Below are positions 4,701 through 11,146 of a stretch of DNA of 11,146 nucleotides, piece after piece. The translations under genes were made by a program, and so were the position numbers. Source of the stretch: Bacillota bacterium (GTDB taxonomy: Bacteria > Bacillota_I > Bacilli_A > RF39 > UBA660); NCBI GenBank assembly GCA_018381595.1, contig JAGZRP010000011.1, positions 1 to 11,146 of the forward strand. Direction: 5' to 3'. The notes beneath the pieces were generated by a model. It ran no database searches and was not told the origin of the DNA. It was given only the letters and a program-made list of their open reading frames with translations. Numbering within the stretch: the stretch's first letter is position 1; each line of letters starts with the position of its first letter.

Positions 4701-5993
4701 TTAATTCATAACCGTTTCTTTTAATTCTGCTTCAACATAGGGATAAGCCATTTTAGTTATGATAATTGTTTGAGTTTGATGCAATTGCTCTTGTGTTCCC
4801 TTTACTTTTACGAGTAAATAATTCCCGGTATGTCCAATGAGATAGCCATCTTTCATAACCTCAGGAATCATGGATAACTCTTTATTTAAGAACTGTTCCA
4901 TGTATTTTTGTTCTAATACTTTAGATACTTGAATCAAACGTTTACTGCGTTCCCTTTTGATTTCTTCAGGTACTTGTCCTTCCATACTATCTGCTTTCGT
5001 TCCTTGCCTTCTAGAATATGGAAAGACATGAATTTTAGAAAATTGAAATTTTTGAACCGTTTCTATCGTTTTTTGAAAATCTTCTTCTGTTTCATTTGGA
5101 AATCCAACAATGACATCTGTTGTAATAGACATTAGGGGACGAATTTTACGGATTTCATTTAACTTATTTTCAAATTCATTTAAATCATATTTACGATTCA
5201 TTAACTTCAAAATTTTATCACAACCACTTTGTAAAGGAATGTGCATATGATCAACCAAAATAGAATGATTTTGAAATAATTCTAATACTTCTTCTGTAAT
5301 CTCATTCATTTCAATAGAAGAAATTCGTAAGCGTTCCAATCCCTCTAATGTTATTAATTCTCGTAAAAGCGTTGCGAAATTACAATCTTTTAAATCACTT
5401 CCATAATGTCCCGTATGGATCCCTGTTAATACAATCTCATGATGTCCCTTTTGAATAAAATGACGTGCTTCTTCTAATATTTCTTCTTTATCTTTACTAC
5501 GTACATTCCCTCTTGTATAAGGAATAATACAATAGCTGCAAAAGTTCTCACACCCATCTTGTATTTTAATAAATGCTCTAGTACGATTAAAATTATCAAG
5601 TTTCATGCATTCAAAAGAAGTGTGTTCTAAATTTCTAATATCAATTATTTGTTTTTTTGTTTTCAAAAAGGTTTCAACATACTCTGGTATTTGACTCTTT
5701 CCAAGATTTCCTAAAATGATAGAAACCCCATCAATTTCTTTAATAGTATCTGTTTCTACTTGACTCATACAACCACATACAACAATTACCGCATTTGGAT
5801 TTTTGCGAATGGCTTGATGAATCATTTTTACTGATTTTTTACTTGCCGTATTCGTTACACTACAAGTATTAATAATCACAACATCTGTATTCGTATCCCC
5901 TTCTTGATATCCCTTTCGTTTCATACTTTCCATCATCACATTAGATTCATAAGTATTTACTTTACAACCCAATGTATATATTTTTACTAACAT
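4701..5993 (-). CDS. mtaB: tRNA t6A37 methylthiotransferase MtaB
   Basis: This encodes 430 residues from the ATG at 5993 with AAGGAGA upstream. The enzyme is a radical-SAM methylthiotransferase that converts t6A to ms2t6A at position 37 of tRNAs reading ANN codons. The N-terminal UPF0004 domain carries the first cluster cysteines C10 (YTLGCKVN), C44 (INTCSVTN) and C75 (VCGCMSQ). The radical-SAM domain has C148, C152 and C155 (DGCENFCSYCIIPYTRG). Other family blocks are HIPLQSG (251-257), DVIVGFPNETEEDF (293-306) and FPYSRRQGT (324-332). A TRAM RNA-binding domain occupies about 366-425. The start LGCKVN and the length separate it from MiaB and RimO. The rsmE-mtaB pairing matches the Bacillus order (yqeU-yqeV), here with one membrane-protein gene between them. 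Confidence 0.95.
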   Translation of the reverse strand: MLVKIYTLGCKVNTYESNVMMESMKRKGYQEGDTNTDVVIINTCSVTNTASKKSVKMIHQAIRKNPNAVIVVCGCMSQVETDTIKEIDGVSIILGNLGKSQIPEYVETFLKTKKQIIDIRNLEHTSFECMKLDNFNRTRAFIKIQDGCENFCSYCIIPYTRGNVRSKDKEEILEEARHFIQKGHHEIVLTGIHTGHYGSDLKDCNFATLLRELITLEGLERLRISSIEMNEITEEVLELFQNHSILVDHMHIPLQSGCDKILKLMNRKYDLNEFENKLNEIRKIRPLMSITTDVIVGFPNETEEDFQKTIETVQKFQFSKIHVFPYSRRQGTKADSMEGQVPEEIKRERSKRLIQVSKVLEQKYMEQFLNKELSMIPEVMKDGYLIGHTGNYLLVKVKGTQEQLHQTQTIIITKMAYPYVEAELKETVMN

Positions 5994-6007
5994 AAATTCT
6001 CCTTACT

Positions 6008-6026
6008 AAAAAAGGTCTTACGACCT
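6008..6026 (-). terminator. Weak hairpin with T-run between the ISPVYG membrane protein gene and mtaB
   Basis: A 5-bp stem (6013-6017 with 6022-6026) has a 4-base loop and six Ts following on the minus strand. It overlaps the TAG stop at 6025-6027. Because mtaB starts 31 bases later with no obvious promoter of its own, this is more likely a partial attenuator than a full stop. Confidence 0.5.
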
Positions 6027-6876
6027 ATTCTAAATTTTTTCTAAATTCTTTTAATGCATCAAGAAATTCTGCATTTTTATTCGCATCTTCTTGAATAGAT
6101 TCTACCTCAATTCCATCTGGTAATGACGTTTCCAATGGAAGTTCTAATTCATCAGGTAATTCTGGTACTTCTTCTAAAACAGGTTCTAATTTTAATTCTT
6201 GAAAGCTATTTTGAAAAGATTCTTTTTTCTTTTTTTCCTCTTGAATTCCATAAACAGGTGAAATAAACTGTGTCGTATGAAACCCACTCTTTTTTTCTTG
6301 CTCGCGTTTTCTTTCTTCTTCTAGTTCTTTTTGTCGCTTTTTTTCTAAAGCAACTTCTAACTCGCGATTACTAATAGGAGTATTTCCTTCTTCATCCATC
6401 TCCAATGCCTGTTTTTCTTTTGCCGCACGAACCAACTCTTCATAGCTAATAATTGCTTGTTCTTCTTGCTCTTGTTCAAAGCATTCAATTTCTTGTTCTT
6501 CTTTTTCAGTTAAATCTTTTTTCATACGTGAAAGCAGACTTTCAATATCATTCATGCTAGCACTTGTTTTTGTACTTTCTTTTGATGTTATCGATTCTTT
6601 GATAGACTCTTTTGTCACTTCTTTTTTTTCAGGTTCTAAAGAAACAACTTCTACTTGTTTTTCTAGTTTCTTTTTTTCTTCTTTTGGATGAGCTGCAAAC
6701 TTATCCATTTTTTCTTCTTTTGCTAATTTTAATGCATGCTCACGGGCTTGATTAATTTTTAATTTTTTACATTCAAAATAAACAACAATTCCAAAAATAA
6801 TTAAGACGATTAAAAATAGGACAATAAGCCCATAAAAGAAAAATTCACTATGAACAAAAGTATTTATCCAACTCAT
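6025..6876 (-). CDS. Single-pass membrane protein with charged cytoplasmic tail and ISPVYG motif, function unknown
   Basis: This encodes 283 residues, starting at the ATG at 6876 (MSWINTFVHS) with GGAGTGA upstream. An upstream in-frame ATG at 6897 lies within rsmE and lacks a good site. Residues about 12-35 are one transmembrane helix; the Lys/Arg-rich sequence after it places the rest in the cytoplasm. The tail is extremely rich in Glu and Lys and probably coiled-coil (about 110-195). It ends in two islands of ordinary composition: FISPVYG (204-210) and a C-terminal helix, EFLDALKEFRKNL. I recall a similar 'ISPVYG' linear motif in uncharacterised proteins of Bacilli and Mollicutes relatives, but know no function. 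The topology recalls membrane-tethered scaffolds of the division machinery (EzrA, ZipA), with no sequence evidence for that. It starts four bases after the rsmE stop and so is translationally coupled to it. Confidence 0.8.
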   Translation of the reverse strand: MSWINTFVHSEFFFYGLIVLFLIVLIIFGIVVYFECKKLKINQAREHALKLAKEEKMDKFAAHPKEEKKKLEKQVEVVSLEPEKKEVTKESIKESITSKESTKTSASMNDIESLLSRMKKDLTEKEEQEIECFEQEQEEQAIISYEELVRAAKEKQALEMDEEGNTPISNRELEVALEKKRQKELEEERKREQEKKSGFHTTQFISPVYGIQEEKKKKESFQNSFQELKLEPVLEEVPELPDELELPLETSLPDGIEVESIQEDANKNAEFLDALKEFRKNLE

Positions 6877-6880
6877 ATCA

Positions 6881-7591
6881 TCACTCCATATATTCATAGT
6901 TAAAGCAACTTAAAACAAATAAAGGAACACTTTCCACACGCATAATTCGTCTTCCTAAACTAATACTTTCATATCCCATTTCGTTTAATTGCTTTTCTTC
7001 GGTATTATCAAGTCCACCCTCCGGACCGATTACTACTACCAGTTTATCACAATTTATATGAGATTGCAAAAACATTTTCAAATTATTTTTGGTTTCTCTC
7101 GTACTACAAACAAACTTTACTCCATCAAGCTGTTCTAATTCCATCAAAGTATCCACTACCTCTATTTCTGGTATCTCTGTCCTTTTTGATTGCTCACTAG
7201 CCTCTTTTAAAATGCGACTCCAACGTTCTAGTTTGTGTTTCATTTTTTTATTATCTATCTTAATAATACTATACTTCGTAGGAATTAATAAAAATTTAGT
7301 AGCTCCCATTTCCGTTCCTTTTTGAAAAATGAAATCCATTTTTTGTTCTTTCAAAAACGGGATACATAAAACAAATTCTTTTTCTTTCGCACCAACTTCT
7401 AATTGTGAAAGAATTTCTATTTTTAAATCTGTTTCTACATCTTTCAAACCACAAAGATAAACACAGTTATCATAGACTACCTCGATTTTATCATTCTCTT
7501 TTCCCCTCATGACTCTTAAAATATGATAATAGTCATCATTTCTTAATTGGAAATAGTTATCTTGTTTTTGTAATGCGAAATAACGTTGCAT
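6881..7591 (-). CDS. rsmE: 16S rRNA m3U1498 methyltransferase RsmE
   Basis: This encodes 236 residues from the ATG at 7591 with GGTGA upstream. It uses SAM to methylate N3 of U1498 in 16S rRNA, in helix 44 near the decoding site. The N-terminal PUA-like domain carries the family block YYHILRVMRGKENDKI (21-36). The SPOUT/trefoil-knot domain has KMDFIFQKGTEMGATKFLLIP (84-104), RILKEASEQSKRTEIP (126-141), IGPEGGLDNTEE (188-199) and LGRRIMRVES (212-221). Length is typical of the family. The last motif reads RVESVP where most members have R-ETAP, a conservative change at the knot. It leads a likely three-gene unit with the membrane protein and mtaB. Its TGA stop lies within the ribosome-binding region of the next gene. 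Confidence 0.94.
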   Translation of the reverse strand: MQRYFALQKQDNYFQLRNDDYYHILRVMRGKENDKIEVVYDNCVYLCGLKDVETDLKIEILSQLEVGAKEKEFVLCIPFLKEQKMDFIFQKGTEMGATKFLLIPTKYSIIKIDNKKMKHKLERWSRILKEASEQSKRTEIPEIEVVDTLMELEQLDGVKFVCSTRETKNNLKMFLQSHINCDKLVVVIGPEGGLDNTEEKQLNEMGYESISLGRRIMRVESVPLFVLSCFNYEYME

Positions 7592-7606
7592 AAAATCACC
7601 GATTTC

Positions 7607-7635
7607 ATTATACTAAATTTCTCTTTGTTTTTCTA
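7607..7635 (-). promoter_or_regulatory. Possible rsmE promoter
   Basis: The minus strand has TATAAT (7607-7612), a 17-base spacer and a weak -35, TAGAAA (7630-7635). The expected start near 7600 would leave only about nine untranslated bases, beginning right at the GGTGA ribosome-binding site. The promoter is plausible but not strong. Confidence 0.4.
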
Positions 7636-7644
7636 TGTTAAAAA

Positions 7645-7671
7645 GAAAAAAGTAGAAATTTATCTACTTTT
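7645..7671 (-). terminator. Terminator of the surface-protein gene
   Basis: A perfect 9-bp stem (AAAAGTAGA at 7648-7656 with TCTACTTTT at 7663-7671) has a 6-base loop. It is followed on the minus strand by a T-rich run interrupted by one C. It overlaps the TAA stop at 7670-7672. Confidence 0.8.
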
Positions 7672-10600
7672 ATTCATAGAATGCCGTAATATCTGCAGCA
7701 TATGATGTTGCTGATGTTTGGAATGAATAGTAATCACTTCCAAACCAAGCTTTTTTGCCTAGTGCCTTATAAGCACTTAATTGTCCTTTTGGAACTTTAA
7801 TAGAATTGGCTTGTAAACGTGGTGCGTAGCTAAATGTTCCATCCGCAGCTCGTGTTGTGATTGCTGCTCCTGGATGAGAGAAATTAGAAGCAAATGGTGC
7901 TTCTCCAATTGTAGGAACTGTTCCCTTAAATTCATAACCTGTCCATCCTGCATCGGCAAAAGACTCATATCCAAGTGTTTTTAATGAACTTGGGAATACA
8001 AAAGTCCCACTTCCATTTGCACCTTTCAATGCACTATCTCCTACGCTCTCTAACCCTTGAGGAAAAACCAAAGAAGTAATACCATCTGAAGACATATTAT
8101 CACCAGCTGCATTAATGTATAAAGTTACAAATACCCCTTCATACATACGATAATTTAAATTATATTCAGATGGAGCGATGCCTTTTACAGAAATCCCATT
8201 AATTGTTTGTGGAATGATAACATCTTTACTAGTTCCTGAATATGCAGTAATCGTACCTGAAGAATCAATTGTAAATTGACTTTCTGGAGTTACCGTTTTG
8301 GTTCCACTTCTCAAAGCCGATTGAATATCTGGTACATGATCATATTCAAAATATCCCTTTACAACAGATGCGCCACTTGGTAATTTACCATTCACAGCAG
8401 TAACATATGTACTATAAGAAGCTGTCGGAACATAAATTTTAGTATTTGTATTACCATTGATAAACTGATTTGCAAATGTTGGTGGTGTTGTTTTTTGTAA
8501 CGTCATCGAAGTCAATTGATTATTTGCAAAACTAGATGCCCCAACATAAGTTACTGAGATTGGTATTTCTATGCTAGTTAACTTATTATTCATAAATGTA
8601 TTATCTTCTATTCTCGTAATTGATGTTGGAATGACTACGCTAGTCAATTGGTTCGTTTTAAATGCACCATTTCCAATTTTTGTTATTGTTGTAGGTATTT
8701 GTAAAGTAGTCATTTGATTGCTCGCAAAACTAGATACTCCAATTTCTGTTACATGGGATGGAGCAGATAAACTAGCAATTTGATTGGTAGCAAACACATA
8801 ATCTGGGAACTTATGAATTCCTGTTGGCCAACTATATGTTGTAATTTTATTATTTTCAAACGCATGTGTTCCTACTGACGTAACCGTATTTGGAATAGTA
8901 ATACTTGTTAATTGATTATCTTCAAATGCGTAATTACCAATCGTTTTTATCGTACTTGGAATTGTCACATTGGTAAGTGATTTTCCACTAAAAGCTGCAT
9001 CTCCAATAGAAGTAATAGCAATTCCTTCCACTGTAGTTGGAATAGTCACACTTGCATTTACTGGAGCTCCATCTGGATTTCCTGTATAACAATAATAATC
9101 TTGAATCACACCAGTATCACTTACATTGTAACAACCGATATGTGTCACAGAATAAGTACTTCCCGTCACTGTATTATTGTTATTTCCAGTATCACGTACT
9201 CTTGCAATCACACTTCCATTCGAGGTAAATGTTACACTTGTAGAAGAAGCTGTAACATTAATCCAAGTTGTTCCTCCATCTTTCGAATATTCGTAAACAA
9301 GATTATCTGTTTTCGTTCCTGGATATGTGATCGTTACTGTCTTACTTGTTGCCCAAGTATCCACACTTGGTGTCACAGAATAGGTTGGTGTTTGAATATT
9401 ATTGGTTGATACTGTTAATACTGTACTTTCTGCACTCTTTCCATTCTTTCCAATCGCTTTGACTTGAATCGTATGACTTGTATTCTTATTTAATCCTGTA
9501 AATATTTTTGTTGCTGATGTTTGTTCTGTACTATAGGCTCCTCCATCAATTGAGAACTGATATCCTCGTATTCCCATATTAGCTTGAGTCGCACTTGCGC
9601 TTACTGTAATACTAGACGAAGTGACACTTCCTTTTGTTAACATCACATTACTTGGAGCTACTGTATCTATTTTACTAATCGTAATTGCTTGTTTTGCAAT
9701 GTTACCAAGAGCGTCTTTTACCCAAATATTGACGGTTTGGTTTGTTGTAAATGTTTTTGATGTTGTCGCACTCCAAGTTGCTCCTCCATCAAATGAATAT
9801 GGACTAGTATGTAATCCGGATTCGGTATCACTTGCTTGAATGGTTAGGGTTTTATTGATTGACCAAGTATCTGTATTTCCTGATACACTAACTGTTGGTG
9901 CCGTTGTATCTATTTTTGAAACACTTAATGTACTCGCCGTTACTGTGTTATTACTATTTCCTGTATCACGTACTCTTGCGATTACACTTCCATTGGTTGT
10001 GAAGTTCACAGTTGCAGAAGATGTATTTACGGTTATCCAAGTTGTTCCTCCATCTTTAGAATATTCATATACATGATTACTCTCTTTTTCTCCTGGATAT
10101 GTGATAGTCACTGTCTTACTCGTTGCCCAGGTATCTGCACTTGGTGTCATAGAATAAGTTGGGATATGAATATCATTTGTTGATACTTTTAATACTCCAC
10201 TTTCTGCTTCTTTTCCATTCATTCCAATTGCTTTTACTTTAATTGTATATTCATGATTCTTATCTAATCCTGTATATACTTTCGTTGCTGATGTTTGTTC
10301 TTCGGAATAGGTTCCTCCATCCATTGAGAATTGATATCCTCTGATTCCTGTAATATCTTGAGTCGCACTTGCGGTTACTGTAATACTTGATGAAGTAACG
10401 ATACCTTTTGTTAAACTGACATTCATTGGTTTACTTTCATCAATTTTATTGATAATTATTTCTTGTTTCTTAATATTTCCTGCTTTATCTTTCACCCAGA
10501 TATTGACTGTTTGATTCGTTGTGAATACTTTACTGGTATCTTTTACCCAAGTAGTTCCTCCATCGTAGGAATATGGATTCTCATCTAATCCTGATTTTGT

Positions 10601-11146
10601 ATCACTTGCTTGAATGGTTAGGGTTTTATTGATTGACCAAGTATCTGTATTTCCTGTAATGGTTACATTTGGTACTTCTCTATCAATATTTCCAATAATT
10701 TGTTTTTCTCCTGTTAAACTACTCCTTCCATCACTTACTCTAGCAATAATACTTCCTTCTTTTTCGAACTTTATTGTAAAGATTCGAGTAGTCACTATCT
10801 TCCAGGTTAATCCATCATCTAATGAATATTGATATATTAAATTATCTCCTTCTGGATAAGTAATTGTTACTGTTTTTTCTCTTGACCAACTACTACTTAT
10901 TACATCTAATGAATAGTTTGGTACTGTCATTTCTGGTTTTACTGTACTTCCTTGTGTTTTTTGTTCAAAATCAATTGTAAATGAGATTTCTTTAGAAAAC
11001 TCACCTTGATGTAACTCTGCATTTTTGTCATAATTAATGACTACTTCAAATGTTTTTGTTTGATTCACATTCAATTCGTCTCCTACGACAATTCCATTGA
11101 TATAAAACTGAATTGCTTTTGGTTCTAATTGATTGGTTTCACTTAC
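7670..11146 (-). CDS. Large multidomain surface protein: beta-sandwich modules plus BspA-like leucine-rich repeats (5' end outside window)
   Basis: The frame is open to the window edge, giving 1158 visible residues (numbered here from the edge). The TTG codon at 11074 is internal, not a start. Residues 1-75 end a module with FYINGIVVG and ISFTIDFEQ. Residues 78-671 are seven beta-sandwich modules in the order A-B-C-A-B-C-A. A and B have 'DTW---KT-TI' and 'YS-DGG-TW' (bacterial Ig-like), and C resembles fibronectin type III. Residues 672-1158 are BspA-type (LRR_5) leucine-rich repeats. Eight successive repeats of exactly 22 residues (724-899; LTSITIPNTV--VG--AFENN) are followed by a second, less regular repeat block to the end. 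The protein is probably secreted, acting in adhesion to host or other surfaces; this is inferred from family precedent. The C-terminus (ITAFYE) has no LPXTG, membrane helix or visible wall-binding domain, so any anchor or signal peptide must be in the missing N-terminus. The gene has its own terminator. Confidence 0.88.
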   Translation of the reverse strand, partial: VSETNQLEPKAIQFYINGIVVGDELNVNQTKTFEVVINYDKNAELHQGEFSKEISFTIDFEQKTQGSTVKPEMTVPNYSLDVISSSWSREKTVTITYPEGDNLIYQYSLDDGLTWKIVTTRIFTIKFEKEGSIIARVSDGRSSLTGEKQIIGNIDREVPNVTITGNTDTWSINKTLTIQASDTKSGLDENPYSYDGGTTWVKDTSKVFTTNQTVNIWVKDKAGNIKKQEIIINKIDESKPMNVSLTKGIVTSSSITVTASATQDITGIRGYQFSMDGGTYSEEQTSATKVYTGLDKNHEYTIKVKAIGMNGKEAESGVLKVSTNDIHIPTYSMTPSADTWATSKTVTITYPGEKESNHVYEYSKDGGTTWITVNTSSATVNFTTNGSVIARVRDTGNSNNTVTASTLSVSKIDTTAPTVSVSGNTDTWSINKTLTIQASDTESGLHTSPYSFDGGATWSATTSKTFTTNQTVNIWVKDALGNIAKQAITISKIDTVAPSNVMLTKGSVTSSSITVSASATQANMGIRGYQFSIDGGAYSTEQTSATKIFTGLNKNTSHTIQVKAIGKNGKSAESTVLTVSTNNIQTPTYSVTPSVDTWATSKTVTITYPGTKTDNLVYEYSKDGGTTWINVTASSTSVTFTSNGSVIARVRDTGNNNNTVTGSTYSVTHIGCYNVSDTGVIQDYYCYTGNPDGAPVNASVTIPTTVEGIAITSIGDAAFSGKSLTNVTIPSTIKTIGNYAFEDNQLTSITIPNTVTSVGTHAFENNKITTYSWPTGIHKFPDYVFATNQIASLSAPSHVTEIGVSSFASNQMTTLQIPTTITKIGNGAFKTNQLTSVVIPTSITRIEDNTFMNNKLTSIEIPISVTYVGASSFANNQLTSMTLQKTTPPTFANQFINGNTNTKIYVPTASYSTYVTAVNGKLPSGASVVKGYFEYDHVPDIQSALRSGTKTVTPESQFTIDSSGTITAYSGTSKDVIIPQTINGISVKGIAPSEYNLNYRMYEGVFVTLYINAAGDNMSSDGITSLVFPQGLESVGDSALKGANGSGTFVFPSSLKTLGYESFADAGWTGYEFKGTVPTIGEAPFASNFSHPGAAITTRAADGTFSYAPRLQANSIKVPKGQLSAYKALGKKAWFGSDYYSFQTSATSYAADITAFYE
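8450..8977 (-). repeat. Eight 66-bp leucine-rich repeat units
   Basis: Within the surface-protein gene, eight consecutive units of exactly 22 codons begin with L/I/M-T-S/T/N and carry 'IP--I--IG--AF--NQ'. No unit differs in length. The units vary in sequence, and the third and last deviate most from the consensus. Confidence 0.85.
9825..9882 (-). repeat. 58-bp exact direct repeat, copy in module B2
   Basis: It is identical base for base to 10599-10656, 774 bp away, and encodes NTDTWSINKTLTIQASDT. Identity at third codon positions points to recent duplication or gene conversion. Confidence 0.85.
10599..10656 (-). repeat. 58-bp exact direct repeat, copy in module B1
   Basis: This is the partner of 9825-9882, in module B1. 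The flanking module sequence has diverged considerably, which makes this patch stand out. Confidence 0.85.

Larger units (their letters stand above)
9134..10915 (-). repeat. A-B-C-A-B-C-A module array with 774-bp period
   Basis: Module borders are approximately A1 10915-10670, B1 10669-10424, C1 10423-10157, A2 10156-9893, B2 9892-9650, C2 9649-9383, A3 9382-9134. From A2 onward the copy spacing is exactly 258 codons (774 bp). A1 is diverged and five residues shorter. The similarity is strong at both protein and DNA level, indicating duplication of a three-domain block. Confidence 0.85.

Noticed and set aside
7777..7974. Minus-strand 65-codon frame inside the surface-protein gene
   Set aside because: It is an overlapping frame within a strong coding sequence, with no independent signals.
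9840..10832. Plus-strand open frames at 9840-10076 and 10614-10832 with the same start, MVRVLLIDQVSVFP
   Set aside because: They are the antisense of the exact 58-bp repeat in modules B1 and B2 of the minus-strand surface protein. They have no ribosome-binding site or protein-like composition.
8450..10915. CRISPR-like regular repeats
   Set aside because: The 66-bp and 774-bp repeats are in frame within one coding sequence and have no constant repeat with variable spacers.
11072..11074. TTG at 11074 as the start of the surface protein
   Set aside because: The frame stays open for 24 more codons to the window edge with similar beta-strand composition, there is no ribosome-binding site, and a signal peptide would be missing.

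Overview
The window is AT-rich, and every gene I can support lies on the minus strand, so transcription runs from high to low coordinates. The code is standard: TGA is a stop and TGG encodes Trp. Strong Shine-Dalgarno sites, TTGACA/TATAAT promoters and short hairpin-plus-T-run terminators indicate a low-GC Bacillota. The PerR, rubrerythrin and superoxide reductase genes point to an anaerobe. The BspA-like leucine-rich-repeat surface protein would suit a gut or host-associated Bacilli or Erysipelotrichia-type lineage; this lineage is inferred, not proven.

Layout in transcription order: (1) 11146-7670, a large extracellular repeat protein whose 5' end lies outside the window. It has alternating beta-sandwich modules in the order A-B-C-A-B-C-A, then a leucine-rich-repeat tail, and is closed by a terminator. 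(2) 7591-4701, an RNA-modification operon: rsmE (16S rRNA m3U1498 methyltransferase), a single-pass membrane protein of unknown function with an ISPVYG motif, and mtaB (tRNA ms2t6A37 methylthiotransferase). (3) 4640-3104, an intact GT2 glycosyltransferase and a smaller protein that looks like a GT2 enzyme without its catalytic acidic residues, ended by a strong terminator. (4) 2978-1624, a peroxide/superoxide defence operon: perR, rubrerythrin, and a two-iron superoxide reductase. It has a near-perfect promoter, a 25-bp palindrome just downstream of the -10 box that is probably the PerR operator, and a hairpin between the last two genes. (5) 1574-870, a single-pass membrane protein with a pilin-like outer domain. 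(6) 789-380, a small gene broken by a one-base frameshift. (7) 280-1, the start of an IS1182-family insertion sequence whose transposase runs off the window.

The clearest working unit is the stress operon. PerR would sense peroxide and control itself, rubrerythrin would reduce peroxide, and superoxide reductase would remove superoxide without producing oxygen. I found no wholly new multi-gene system. The items most worth following up are the frameshifted repeat gene, the palindromic operator, the promoter buried in a terminator, the apparent pseudo-glycosyltransferase, and the 774-bp module duplication in the surface protein. I saw no tRNA, rRNA, riboswitch or CRISPR array.
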